Shown: positions 14,931 to 28,044, numbered from the stretch's first letter. The stretch: 64,000 nt of DNA from Rachycentron canadum (GCA_038496675.1 CM076650.1:9170269-9234268), one strand, 5' to 3'. Program-made: numbers and translations. The notes: generated by a model from the sequence alone, not told the origin.

Positions 14931-15003
14931 GTATATATATTATATTGTGTGTGTGTGTGTGTGTACGTGTGTGCATATTTACGTATGCGTTTGTGTGTGT
15001 GTT
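14931..15003. repeat. compound TA/TG microsatellite
   Basis: A TA tract runs into TG repeats with interruptions (ACGTGTGTGCATATTTACG). Confidence 0.9.
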
Positions 15004-15852
15004 TTAAAGGGAATTGAGGAGTCTGGTGACCTGTTAGACCCACAGAACAAACATAAGACTTTGGCTCTAGCAAAGTCATCATCACTTCTAGAAAAGAAAA
15101 AACAAATGATATATTATTTACAAAGCAGATTCATGTGAGTACGAACAGTTTTCATCTGAGACAGTATGGGCCTTCATCTTTGGTATCTCTGATTTAGTTG
15201 TTTGGAATTTTTTTGCTACATAGTCTTTAGGCTCCTTGTCCTATTTTTCATTGTGATCACATATTTAAAATTTGTTGAGCAACATGCTTAATTAAACACC
15301 ACTGATAGATTTAATCAGTTGAGAAGAGAGCTGGCCTCAATCAACCTTTTGTGTTTGTTGCACTGAATTTCACAAGAGGTGTCCAGCCAAGGCTGTGATT
15401 GAGGGATGGGATGAGGACCTCGTGTATGTTTAGCTGGGGAAACCCTGTGGCTGTCCCTCATTAGACCAGCCAGTTAACACATTGGCAAGAGAGTTAGGAG
15501 GTTGGAAAATGACCCCTACTGTGGATAACTGCCCCACTGTTGCTCATTCATGGGAAAAAAAATGTTATGAAATGCTGGCTGAAACCATCTTCCTCTAGAC
15601 TTCTGTGAAGAAATGCATACACTAATGCGGTGAAAGAAAGGCGGCGGTAGTATAGGAGCGAGGAGGACGCAGTTTTAATCTGTGTCTGAAATAATTCAAT
15701 TTGTCCCCACTTAAAAAAATAAATTGTAAAAATGATTAAGAACCGTTGGGAGAAAAAAACTCTTCTTTTGTGTTTTTCATTTACAAGAAGCTCCTTCTGC
15801 TCAATGGTTCATGGGCTTCATCAAACTCCAGCTGTGTTTTTTATTCCTTATG

Positions 15853-15876
15853 GTGTGTGTGTGTGTGCGTGTGCGT
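15853..15876. repeat. (GT)n microsatellite
   Basis: GT tract with GC interruptions. Confidence 0.9.
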
Positions 15877-16821
15877 TTTAAGCCTGCTGTTCTACAGATC
15901 TTCAGATGAAATTTGTGTTCCACCAGGCACATGGTTCAAAAGAGTTGAAGTGAGTCTCTTAATTAATCATGGATGTGTTTTTTTTGGTGTAACATGCAAT
16001 AAACCAATCAGAGTGCCATCTCCCATTCCCTTTAAAAACTGCCTTGCTTGCATCCTGACAGATTTCTGTCATAATAAAGCCGTGAATCACTCAGAATTAG
16101 ATTCTATTTGTGACTGACCAGTGAGTCCAGTCTGGCACATGCACACAGCACACGCTGTGCAGCCCAAGAGCCAAGTAAGGGCTGAGGAAATCAGTACGAT
16201 GCACACAATCCTACAGTGAAGCAACGGCACAAATCACACAGACAGACGTGTTTTATTTTATATTATGAGATGTCCAAATACATTTTCACTTCATTATGGA
16301 CCTGTGGTGGGACAAATGTACTTAATGAGATGAATATAGCTGTGGTTGTGAAAAGAATATTTATCTGCAGAGTCTCAATTATGTCAAACAGACAAATGTG
16401 ATGCATGGCAATGTAATGCAGCACATAATATGCCACAAAGAACACTCATGCTGTGCACCTGCCTATTATACTGCATCGTGACTTCAGATCACGGTTTTGT
16501 TGATCAGTCGTGCTTGTGTTGTGTGTGTCGCTGCTTTGCTTCAGGTGTAAGATCGGGCCGAAGGTGCGATGTGGTAATAATGCTGCTGCTGCTTCAAAAG
16601 ACATGAACTGACATTTTCCAGGTACAGCTACTGTGTATGATGATTAAATGTCCACATCAAGTTTTTCACTCTTTAAAATATAAAGTAATAACAACTACCA
16701 CTAAAGCCGTCAGTAGAATAATCTGTTTCCCCTATGGAAATGATCAGAAACAATTTTGATGATTACCTAATCATTTAGGTGTCACAACTAAATCTACTAC
16801 TACTAGTACCTATACTATACT

Positions 16822-16925
16822 GCAAGGCAAGGCAAGGCAATTTTATTTGTATAGCCCATTTTTACAAACAGTTTGTCTCAAAGGGCTTTACATAGCATCA
16901 TAACAACATCCTCTGCCCTTAAACC
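16822..16925. mobile_element. teleost-type interspersed repeat end (GGCAA tandem plus TTTTATTTGTATAGC)
   Basis: Four tandem AAGGC-type units lead into ATTTTATTTGTATAGCCC and then TCTCAAAGGGCTTTACATA. This combination matches, as I recall it, a very abundant repeat terminus in fish genomes in which a GCAAG pentamer tail abuts a sequence containing 'tttgtatagcacattt' and 'caaagtgctttacat'. The 3' limit is uncertain. Confidence 0.65.
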
Positions 16926-19900
16926 CTCACATCATTGCTTAAAGTTAACATTGAACCAGTTTTACAATCCAAAATTGTGGTGGGAAGTCAGTGAGGATTC
17001 TTGTTGCTGCACTAGCAGCTCTGCCAGATGAATGTGGCGCCTTCCCACAACTATTCTCCAGGTGAAGCTCATTACTGGCAGGTGAAAAGAAAAGCCTGGT
17101 GACACCTTGAGCCATGGAGGCAGCACATGACTCCCCGGGCCAACAGTAGAGTTAGTGGTGATTCACACAGCTGTACACAGGGACTTGGACCTTCCAGTTT
17201 GTGAAGAAAAAGTATGAACATTATTTTGACTGATTTGTATGTCATAATTTAAAAAGCCTGTATGGTGACAAAATATTTGCAGCTTTCTACTAGGGACAAT
17301 AGATGGATACACAGTGTTGCCTTGAACTATGGTGTATTTTTTACATGCATGCAGTGGAATGGTTAAGTCTTGTAATTATGTCTGAGCTGGGTGTCTGTAA
17401 AACTGAATTCAACTTGATGGTGATGTGCCCTCTGCTTCTACTTGGCTGATTAAAAAGGAGCAGTGAAAGCCCATGTGGACCTGGCTCTTTACCATTATAT
17501 GGTGCGACAGCTCTGGGTTAAAACATATCTGAAAAGTTGCCTCTAAGAAGGTCCATTGCAATTAAGCAGCACACCTGGACTTCTTTATCTCTTTGGATGG
17601 AATTTGATCAGAATTTATTGATACCAATATCATTATCAATTCTGCTCATCATTTTGAAGATTTATCTATTGCATTAATGATTCCTGATCAGTTTCTTGAA
17701 AAGTAGGCCTACACAGGTTTTCAGAATCAGAACTACTGCAGCTTGAGAGCTGTTTTTCATCATCGAAAATGGATAAAGTGAAAGCATAGTATACATTTAG
17801 GTTTTTAATCAAAGTAAATATAATTTACTGCCCCCACACAATGTTGTTATAACCGGTAACAAGCAACTGCTACTAAGTTTGGAAGCAGCGGCACTCATAC
17901 GGAGAATTTCAAAAGCATGGGATTTCTAAAATTTAAGACCATTTTGCATCGAACAATGTTTCAGAAAAACTGACCTTTACTTGAAATTTCCACAGATTGA
18001 GAATTTACTTGTAGTGGCAGGTGATGTGGTGTGTGAACATTGTGCATTCAGAGACTCATGCAGTTTAGATGATGAGAGTGTAAGCCAGCTTGTTTTCTGT
18101 AGCTACCATTTACAAATGTCCCCTAAATGCCTCACATGCAGGCTAAGGGTAGACAGTAGTTGGGCATTTGCTCACAGAGAAGCCTCGAGTCCCCATTCCG
18201 TCACTGTTGTACACAAAAGTGAAATAAGGCATTGGACCGTTTCTTCCTTCCTGCCATAACTCCTTGTTGCAAGTTTCCAGCAGCACAGATGCATGAGTTT
18301 AATGGTTTTGTTTTGCAATGTGCCACTGTCAGAAAAACACACAGTCATCCATATGAGGGATTAATGAGCTCAGAAGTATATGATTCTAATCGACAATTTG
18401 GAGTTGGTCTTCGGGTGGAACCAGTTATCTCTAATGTCCACAGTACACAAAACTGTTGAAAACCTCACTGACTCCACCAGTGTAATTATCCCCACTATCC
18501 ACAGACTGAAATGCATTCTTGCGTGCTATCAAGTACATTAAAAGAAAATGTATTGGCTGCGATGGAAATTATGAGCCCTGCAGGTGAACCTAGAGGACGC
18601 TAACAGTCGCAATTTTCTGCAGCACTCTGTGTGCAGGAGTGACTTCTACATTAATGTGATGATTGTGAAGACATTGAAGCCGACAATGACATAAATTATT
18701 TGGGCCACACTTACACATACCCCTTCTCTGAGTTTGTTCAAGCATGTGTGTGTCCTTTTTTTTCCCCTCTAGCCCCCTCCTTGCCTGACTGTCTTCTTTT
18801 TGCACTAAGCTCTGCTGTGTTAAGCTGTATTGTACTGTTGGTGCATCCTGAGTGCTTGTGTCAAGGCTTGCACGCATTGCTTCACTCCTCTGAGCCATGC
18901 AAATAATTGTGTTCCTGACTGATGTCCCATGCATTTTTCATACCGGAGCTTGACTGAGTGGGCAATGAGTAAAAAGTTTTTTTTTCTCTCCCACCATCTC
19001 CCTCCTCCTCAACACCATACAGTATTTTTCACCTCCTCACACGCTCTACCTTCACCTCATGTTCAACCCTCTTCACACACATTTCCAGCCTATATCATTG
19101 AAATCAATGCAATTGATTCTCCTGGGGTTAATGGATTTTGCTGCCAAGGTGAGGAGGATGCACTTTAATCATGGCAGATCTTAAATATTTTATCATGGAG
19201 AGCCAAAGGTTCAGAGCTGGAGCTGACAATGTAGAGGGAAGGAGGGATAGGGGGGAGAGGTACACTGTGCATCTCTGCATGTTGGTCTAACTATTGACCA
19301 AATGTTGCGCACTTAAAATAAAAACACAGCAAAATGGTAAGAGGGAGAAGCTGACGTAATGTGCTCTTGTGTTTGCAGAGAAACCAAGATAATGCATTTG
19401 AGTTTTGTTGCTTGGTAAGAAGGATACTTGCCATAAGATAATTTTAGGATGAATAAATAAGAACACTGAAGAATTTGAAATAGATTTTGAAGGAGTCAAA
19501 GCAGCAACATTTTTGGTACTTGGTATTTTTGCACCAAATGTTGCTTGTTCTCTGATGGCAGTGTCGAGTTGAGTGATTTCACACCTTAAACATGCAAGCA
19601 AAAGATTGTCTGACTTCCAAAACTACGTGAAAAGTGAAAATAACCGCCACAGTCACATTTTTTATGCCTGATGTGAGTATTGATGCATGTATTTTTTTTT
19701 TTTTTTTAAAGCTATTTTAATCATAGAGTGAAGTGTGTAGTGTTTCAGATGACATCTCAGATGATCCTTAAAGCAGTTAAAGCCAAGAGCACTGTCTTTA
19801 TGGGATTTGAGATATTCACAACATATTATATTCAACGTGTTATAGTTGTTAAAGTGACGTGTTATCTTCCATCTTTTTTATACTACATTTTTCTTATGTG

Positions 19901-22119
19901 TTACACCTGAAAACTTTTAGATTGTGAAATATTTCAACAAATCCAAATGAAAGGCCATTATTTCCTCAAATTGTTTCTATTTCCATATTGTGCTGCCCAT
20001 TTTTTCCCGATTGTCCTAATGTCCATTTTTATGTACTGCAGTAACACATTATGTCACCAGCCATTTTTCACACACCAATGCCAACTTCACTGTTAATGCA
20101 TAACCCCTCAAGTCCCACTCACCACTGTGTTCACCCTTATCAGTCAGATGAGGTCAGTGCCACAAAACTTTCCTCTGTGTTAATTTCTAAGCCCTCCTAA
20201 CACAAAAAAGAAAAATACTAATAACTTCATATATATGACAATATATTTCTGAAATATTTAAAAGCTGATTCTATGATTTCTGCAGGCTTCACTGTCAGTT
20301 AGTTGATGGGCAGCAATTGCAGATGCAATAGGCTCCTGAACAGGTTTTTCAGCATCAGTGCTCAATTGTTAATCCTTAACTTGTACTACACATTACTTGC
20401 AAAAGTGTTGAAGAGCAGTTTATGATGTCAATTCTCACACACAAATAGATAAAAACCAAAAATGGTTTGAAATGTTTCATTCAGTTCATTTGTACAGTCA
20501 TTGGTACTCTATTGACAAACTTACTAGACTGCACTAGTAGTACAGATGGGATGAGTTTTACACTTGATCACATTGATAACAGTACAAACATGCAGGCAGT
20601 TGTCAGAGTCGTTGTGCCTATTAAACATGTTTTTTTTTTTTAAGTAATCGCTCATTTATACATATTCTTGCTTTTGGCATTCATTCACTCACAGTGGCCA
20701 TTTTGCTCAACAAGCATGTGTTAGAAAGGAGAAAGGAGAATAATATTTTACTTACAAGATGCCGCCCCCTCTGGCTACCTACGGCCAAATATGCCTTTGC
20801 GCTGCACTTCACAATCAATTTGCGTTCATAATCTGTGTGTAATTAACATAGGATTTACACCTAATTCTGTTTTTTTTTTTTTTTTTTTTACACATTTATG
20901 CAGAAAGACGTGTATTAATTTTGTTAAATAAGGCTGTAATTTAGCAATAATTCAGAGAATAATTTATTGCATTACTTGCAATACATGACCTTTTATACTA
21001 TGCTTTGTAAAAATTCTTGAGTCATTCAAACTTCTAAATAAATGAAGAGGGTATGGGATAAGAAAAAGATAACCCAATAACATGCTTATGAAAAACACAA
21101 GCCATTGTCAAAAAATCGCAGGCACCACAAAAATACAACCACTTTGCCACCTATTTTGTTTCTCAGTTAATGCACAGATTTTTTTTTTCTTTACAATGGA
21201 AAGAGATTTTGTCCATGTGACTGAGCCTTTGTGGGAGCTCTATTAATCACTGTTTAAACACATTTATTGGCCATATATGTAAAAATCTGAAACAGGTAAT
21301 ACTGCCACAGTTTGTTCTCCTTAACATATACGCTTCACTCTCTAACAATGTCTTTAATACAACGACTGCACACACACATAGTCTTCCAACATACTGTATA
21401 TTTCACTTTCCTCCGTGCATCATCTCTTCCCTGGCTTTTTCTGTGCACATAATCCCTCTCTATTATCCTCTAAACAGTCACTGATGGGCCGCCATGGCTG
21501 TCTTCCTCCTGTGTGATCCAGCATGCTACTGCATTTAAAGGAATGTGTAAGATTAGGTAACAAGCAGCAGCTGATCAATCCACTCAGCTGGCTCTGCTCT
21601 CATAGGCCGTCTCCAAGCCTCTTCAGCAGCTGCACGTCGAACATGCGCATCCCCACGATCATATCCTGGTCTCAGAGATCTGGATAAGCCACTCAGAGAT
21701 AAATGAGGATTCTGTCGCATGTAAGTGTATGTCCACAGCCAGAGTGATATAAAGGTTAATCAATAAACCAAAACAATATCATAATGTAATAATGGCCGGC
21801 ATAATATAATGATGTACTCCGACACTGGTAATGCAGAGGACACATTCTATTCTGACAGTCAAAAACTATACCAAATCACTAGATTAGGATTTGAATCACC
21901 AGGTTTATCCAGGATACATATATCATGTTGACATAACATGAATATGATCAAAGCTACAATAAGACTCCAAATAGTGAGTGCATGTAAATATACTTTAACC
22001 CTGCAATCCAATAAAACGTGGTGGATTTCTTCTGCCTTTTTATAGGAAATCTGTCCCTCCCAGGATGAATGAGAGCAGGAGACTTTTCCAGCAGGAAAGA
22101 GGGATGAAAGAGGTCTGTA
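16926..22119. other. non-coding stretch with one exon-like island
   Basis: Mostly AT-rich unique-looking sequence with T-runs (about 19691, 20870). The block at 21590-21725 has CpGs, reduced AT and splice-like borders (see findings). The segment at about 19060-19220 looks like possible conserved non-coding DNA. No gene can be supported. Confidence 0.55.
20870..20889. repeat. poly-T run (20)
   Basis: Uninterrupted T tract. Confidence 0.9.
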
Positions 22120-22207
22120 CTGCTGTGTCTCTATTGGAGACCTCTGATGTAACTCAAATATTCAAGCTAGCGCACAACTATTACTATTCACACATAGGTG
22201 TCAAAGT
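22120..22207 (+). repeat. 88-bp repeat, left copy of an inverted pair
   Basis: Matches the reverse complement of 24701-24788 without gaps at 76 of 88 positions by my count. The last 29 bases (TTACTATTCACACATAGGTG and following) are identical. Weak similarity continues about 20 bp further inward. Confidence 0.8.
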
Positions 22208-23265
22208 CATTGAAAACTTTGAAACGTAATGTAGATCACTGCTTTAAAGAGGGTGCCCCACAGCTTTGCATGGGCACTCAAAAACCCAGCCAGTTCTCTT
22301 CCACCTGGCTCTGCTGTCTCATTGGTGGGAAATCATCTTCCAAAGTCAGCATTTTGTGAGTCAGCAGAGAATGAAATTTAAAAGGGAATTTTCTTTACAT
22401 AAGATTCAAAAGGCTGAGCAGGAAATGAGTTTGGTTGCCTCCCTATGATTTGCAGATTACCATGGATAGCTTTAATGGCCATTAAACTTGCCATGCCATT
22501 TACCACAGGCTAATGCAGACACACAGTAGTTAATCACCATCTCTTTACATCAACCTCAACACTAGCAGCCATAGACAAGGTGTGCCACATGGTGAGTCTT
22601 GTTTTACACTGAGGGTTCATCAGCATCCTTTTTCTCAGGTGTAATCTTTGTGGGGCAACATGTTCAACAGCACATTCATTTTTATACATTTTAATGTGTA
22701 TCAGTGTGGCTTCACATTACTATTAACCAAGTCAGTAATGCACAGCCTCTGATGCTGGAGCATCAGTAAATGAGGCACTCAGGCCATAATGGGACAGTCA
22801 TTCTTTTTCCTGCCTTTAATCCAGGTACCAACACCATAGTTTGTTTTTCAGTGTTTTTTTTAAATGGGAACTGCATTGAATTTTACAGAGCAGGAAACCT
22901 AATAAATCATGTTCATCTTTTCTGCTGAAGTGTGAGGTCTCGGCTGAATTTTGATAATGAACAAAAGATGCTACTATTTGAGAATGATCTACATTCAGGT
23001 TGTTTTTAAAAAGCTTCTTTCACAACATTTCCAATACAATTTGAAGGCAGCAAAATTAACTGGACTTATTTCTTTAATACCAAGTTTCACAACTTTTCCA
23101 TTTTGTCTAAAATCCTAGAAAAAGTAGAGTTTACTTCCTAGCACATTTAACAAATAATAATTTGTATCAAAAATTCCAGCCTGGCATTCAATCACCCCCC
23201 AGTGCTAAGAAAGTTTACAAGTTTACAATGACCTTTTGTTAGTCATTTAAACTTGTTTTTGTCCC

Positions 23266-23835
23266 ATTGTTTCAGACCTCAGTGCTGCTTTTGACACGGT
23301 AGCTCACAACATTCTCATCAGAGAAGTTGGAAAGAATCACTGATGTGGCCTTAAACTGGTTCAGATTCTATCAAATAGATATTTCTCTGTGTCGATGGCT
23401 GTCTCAGTTTCATCCTCTGCTAACTCAGTCTATGGTGTCCCCCAAGGTTCAATTTTAGGTCCCATTCTATTTTTCATTCACATGCTCCCTCTCAGCAAGA
23501 TCATCTGCATATGACATCCATTTGCACTCTTATGCCAATGACACACAACTTCTATCTGTGACCCAATGACAGGTCCAACATGACAACTCTCCACAACTGT
23601 CTTACTGAAATAAAATACTAGATGTCAGACAACTTCTTGCAAGAAGATCAGACTTACAAATCAGTCAGTTACCTGTCATATGACAAATCTTTATTTTAAA
23701 AAAAAAAAAAGGGAAAAAAAACTACAATTAAAAAGGCATCACAGAAGATGTATTTTTAATTTTACTTTATGTTCGAATGTTTTATATTTGACTTAGGTAA
23801 AGCACTTAGTGCAAAGTGCTATACAAAAAGTATTA
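23266..23835 (+). mobile_element. LINE remnant (CR1/L2/Rex1-type reverse transcriptase plus 3' tail)
   Basis: The + strand reads DLSAAFDTVAHNIL (RT motif A), then GVPQGSILGPILFF (a conserved core motif) and YANDTQL, where the catalytic motif is normally YADDTQL; one aspartate codon has become asparagine. Stops and frameshifts interrupt the reading. After an internal deletion and an A-rich patch (23697-23725), the sequence GTAAAGCACTTAGTGCAAAG followed by TGCTATACAAA resembles the usual 3' tail of such elements. It is dead and truncated at the 5' end. Confidence 0.85.
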
Positions 23836-24700
23836 TAACGCAACAGGAGCTATTCTTCAGAGTCAAAAACATTTGAGATTTGAAGAACACACATCCCATG
23901 GCCTTTCCAAACCTGAGGAACTTCACGTAGTCTTGATCAGCTCTTTATCTTTGCTTCAGTCAAAAGTCATTCATAGATGTTTTTCAGAATGCAACTGTTT
24001 TGCACATAGGTATTCTTAAAGTTTTAAAAAGCATTAAAGCATTTTTTATTTGTGTAATATATTAAACAAAAATGATTTTTTTCTTGCACTTGGGGGAAAA
24101 GGTCCTTCTTACCTGTCCTACCTCTGACACTACAGGGCAGTGTATGACATTTCAAATATAGATTGTGGCCGGAAAGTTTTTGAAAAGAGACACAATCTTT
24201 CTAACCCTTACCTTGTCTTTTATCATGGCCATAGGACTCACCTCATGTCATGATGTCTGAATATGACACATCATAATGAAAGCAGTTTCATGTCCTGGCT
24301 TAATTGACAGTGGTAAAGTAGCTTAGTCATAATTACTACACTTCCTCCTCAGCATACGGTTTGAAGAACGAGACATCTGCACCCTGAGACAACACTGCAC
24401 ACAGCAACATCAGAACAGAAACAGTAAATTAAATATAATCTTATCCACCAAGGGGATGTTACACCACAGGACATGTTCATAATAAATTATTATCTTACTC
24501 AGATTTATTCATTACTGCTTGAAATCTCTTTTGAATTTGACAAATAGAGGCTTGTTATATCTTGTTGAAGGATGAGGTGTATATAAAAACAGTTTTTACA
24601 GTGGCTTTTAAAAGTAAAAAATTTAATTTAAAGGAAAGTTTTTGTTATTGTTTGCTTACAAAGCATTTATATTCAGTCTTTATGTTCTAAAGCTTCAGTT

Positions 24701-24788
24701 ACTTTGACACCTATGTGTGAATAGTAAGGGTTGTGTGCTAACTTGACTATTTCAGCTGTATCACAGGTCTCCAACAGCGACACAGCAG
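24701..24788 (-). repeat. 88-bp repeat, right copy of an inverted pair
   Basis: Inverted partner of 22120-22207. It directly abuts, and slightly overlaps, the start of the Tc1 remnant. Confidence 0.8.
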
Positions 24789-25364
24789 CAGTGATTTAGA
24801 TGACTTTGAACGTGGCATGGTTGTAGATGCCAGAGGGGCTGGTCAGAGTATTTCAGAAACTGATCTACTGGGATTTTCATGCACAACCATGTCTAGGGTT
24901 TAAGAGAATAGTCAGAAAAAGAGAAAATATCCAGTGAGCAGGATTCTCTGGGTGAAAATGTCTTGATGTCAGAGGTGAATGGCGGGACTGGCTGGTGGTG
25001 GTGTAATGGTGTGGGGGGTATTTTCTTGGCACATTTTGGGCCCCTTAGTACCAATGGAGCATTGTTTAAACGCCACAGCCTGCATGAGTATTGATGCTGG
25101 TTTCTTGAACACAACAATGAGCTCACTGTTCTTAAATGGCCTCCACAGTGAACAGATCTCAGTCAGAGGGTAGAACACCTTTGGTATGTAGTGGAATAGG
25201 ATATTCACATCAACTGCATGATGCTATCATGTCATTATGGACCAATATCTCTGAGGAATGTTTCCAGCATCTTGTTGAATCTATGCCACAAAGTATAAAG
25301 GCATTTCTGAAGGTCCAACCTGGTACTAGCAAGTTATACTTAATAAAGTGGCCATTGAGTGTAG
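24784..25364 (+). mobile_element. Tc1/mariner-type transposon remnant (3' part with terminal repeat)
   Basis: The + strand reads SDFDDFERGMVVDARGAGQS-like protein from the region joining the DNA-binding and catalytic domains, then GGVMVWGVFSWHILGPLVP, then FLEHNNELTVLKWPP in another frame, and finally DAIMS-W-ISEECFQHLVES in a third. The element ends with AATAAAGTGGCCATTGAGTG, a typical terminal inverted repeat of this group. The segment holding the second catalytic Asp (normally in a D-N-A-P-C-H context) is deleted, several frames are broken and the 5' half is missing, so it cannot encode a working transposase. Confidence 0.9.
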
Positions 25365-28040
25365 ATATCTTGGATAAACCTGGTGATTCCACTCCTTCAT
25401 TCACAATTATGATTATACAGCAAATCTGTCATTTCTGCACCAGGCAGGTGAGGATGAAATTGGTTTAGTTTTTGTCTGGGGCAGAATGTGTCCTCTACAT
25501 TACCAGCATCGCTGTCATTTCATCACGTGGGTCATTATTACATTATCATAATGTTTTTGATCTTATTGATTAACCTCTATGTCACTCTCACTCTGACAAC
25601 ACACATTTACAAGCTACAGAATCCTAATTTCTCACTGAGAGCTCCAGCTGTCTCTGAAACCAGGATATGACATTTAAATGGTCAATTATTAAGCAGTGAT
25701 TAATAGAACTCTCACAGAGCATCAGTTGGGAAAGAAGACAATTAGGCAATTCATGAATATACAAACAATAATAATCACAAGATCAAATATGACTCAGCGC
25801 TTGGCCTTGGTATGAGGACGTGATAATACAAAGACAAATTCACAGAGATTCTTCCAAATGTGTCAGAAATCTAGCAGAACCTCTGGCATGGCTTTATCCA
25901 TCTAACGCAGTGAGTGACCATCTAGCACACGACCAAAACAGTTAGCAGCATGTCAGTACAGTGGAGGACGGCCCATTCTGACTCTCAGGAAAGCTGTGAA
26001 ACTCCCTTCATATGCATTTCAGCAAGGATTGCCTAAATAATGGAAGCTACACTATGTTGTAATATATGTAATTGTGCGTTGGCCATTTTTTAGGGCTCTT
26101 CATCTAACAAAGTTCAAATTTGCACAGGTATATAATATGTAATTAAAGAAAGATATAGAAAAAGAGGCTGTTTATTAAGATGCATTCTGTAAAAAAAATT
26201 GACAGCAAGTAAAAGCTGATCATATTACAACTATTTTAAAGTGAGACAAGAGTAGTAATACAGTTATGGCAGAATTATTTTCTGAATTGCATTTTTATTA
26301 TAGCCTTAGCAAATGTGTTTAAACTTTCCATTTAACTGAATGATTACATGTCTTTCTGCATAACTGTGTTCAGTTTAAAAATCTTTTTCTGATCTTGTTA
26401 ACTTCAGACAATTCCCACAAGGCTGTCATAGCCACTGGTAGGATAATTAGCTGCAACTCAGATGCTAATTACACGCAGATTATGTACGCAAATTGAATGA
26501 AAAGCGCAGCGCAAACACATCTGGCCAGTGATAACAAGGGGCCCAACTACTCGCAGTGCATAGGTAAAACATTGTGCTTTCCTTTTTAACAATTTTGTTG
26601 AGTAAAATGGGCACTATGAGTGAATGCACTTTGTTTTTATGGGGACACTGATTATATTCTGAAAAATTGTCTCAATTTTAATCACAGAGAGATACTGGGT
26701 TTGTTTGTCTGCATGCTTGTGCTCTTTTACCAGTGTGATCTAGAGGAAAAAATGGCCAGCTTCAGCAACCCATCTGCTGCCAGTCCTATTAGAAGCATTC
26801 ACAACTCAGTCTATTTGTACAGTACGAAGGACTGCAGTTTTATCCTCATGTAGCCTAGCAGGGGTAAACCTGCTGCCAGTCTTCTAATTACCCATCAGCG
26901 GCCTATCTATGTTACGCTTCTGTGAGCTAGCTCCAGTGAGAGACATGCCCTACTCTAAGAATGGGCCAGACAAACAACAGGAGCACATGGAGCTATGTAT
27001 GCCTGCTGTCGTTCTCTGACAGCAGGCATACATAGCTGACAGAGTGCAGGATCAGGAGGCTACTCCTCTCAGCTGTCTTTCTGCCCTCCCCCCAGCACCA
27101 GCCTGGCATGAGCTGAGAGTTGGCTGATCCCATGGGAATTGGTGCCATGCATTTAAATATAAATCATTATTTAAAAAAATCATAATTGTAAAGGAATGTA
27201 GTGAAAAAGATTGCACTGCCACATGCTTTTTTATAATTTGTGTGTATTTATATTTGTATGTGTTTGGAAGCCATCCTGCTGGCCTGGTATGAGGCTCTCA
27301 CATTTCAGCATCACCACTGTGCCACAGGTGCTTAATGACAGCTATGAATTGGAATAAACCCATCTTTCTACCTATAATATCTTTACTCCTCCTGTTATCC
27401 TTTCCTTCCTCCCTGACCTGCAGGAGGTCTGACCTTTCCAAATGAGACTCAGCCCACTTCCTCTCTCCTCACAAAGCTTTTTCATGGTGCAATGTTGTTG
27501 CTTTCAAACTCTGTTTGAAAGAAGTCTAAAAACTGAGGTTTTAACAGACAGCAGCTCCTCTGAGCCAGTTGAGACATGAGCCAGTGTGTAGAATCAGCGA
27601 AGGAGCAGGTGTGAGATTCATGGTTTGTGGTTGACTTAACACTGAGTACTTTACAAGGTGACAGTATATATGTTGTGTAATACATGATTTATCGTGCAGT
27701 GGTTGGGAAGATCTGATAAAAGTATTATTCTTTAGATTTAATCCTTCTTTTGTCTTGTCCTGAATCCTTTCCTTAGCCCCTTGAAGAGCATGGACAAAAA
27801 AATTATTAGTTTCTTACTTCATTCATTATATTATATTGATATATTGTTGAAGGATTCATTTTTGGTTTTGACACTGTTTGTCACTCGGTCAATCATTCAG
27901 CTGGTCAGTATACCTAGAGTCAAATTTATCAGTTATTTAATGTTTTACCATTACATATTGTACAGACATTCATTTTCCCTGAGAGAGGGGGAGAGAAAGA
28001 GATCAGCAACAGCTCCATATACTGTTGGTTGTTGATTGTT
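25365..28040. other. non-coding stretch, no gene recognised
   Basis: Holds a 20-bp perfect hairpin at 26991-27037 and a possible conserved block at 26395-26570 rich in TAATTA-type homeodomain sites. Nothing coding was recognised. Confidence 0.6.
26991..27037. repeat. perfect 20-bp inverted repeat with 7-nt loop
   Basis: Arm 26991-27010 is the exact reverse complement of 27018-27037; the loop is GTTCTCT. The pairing stops abruptly at both ends. Confidence 0.97.
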
Positions 28041-28044
28041 ATAA

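Larger units (their letters stand above)
13726..16821. other. non-coding stretch, no gene recognised
   Basis: Contains TG microsatellites (13789, 14931-15003, 15853) that account for some of the open frames here, and nothing else I can name. Confidence 0.6.

Noticed and set aside
18590..18934. 114-codon minus-strand open frame
   Set aside because: No family resemblance; overlapping open frames on the opposite strand suggest chance.
26991..27037. microRNA gene
   Set aside because: The stem is only 20 bp with a 7-nt loop and no lower stem, too short for a standard precursor; no expression evidence available.
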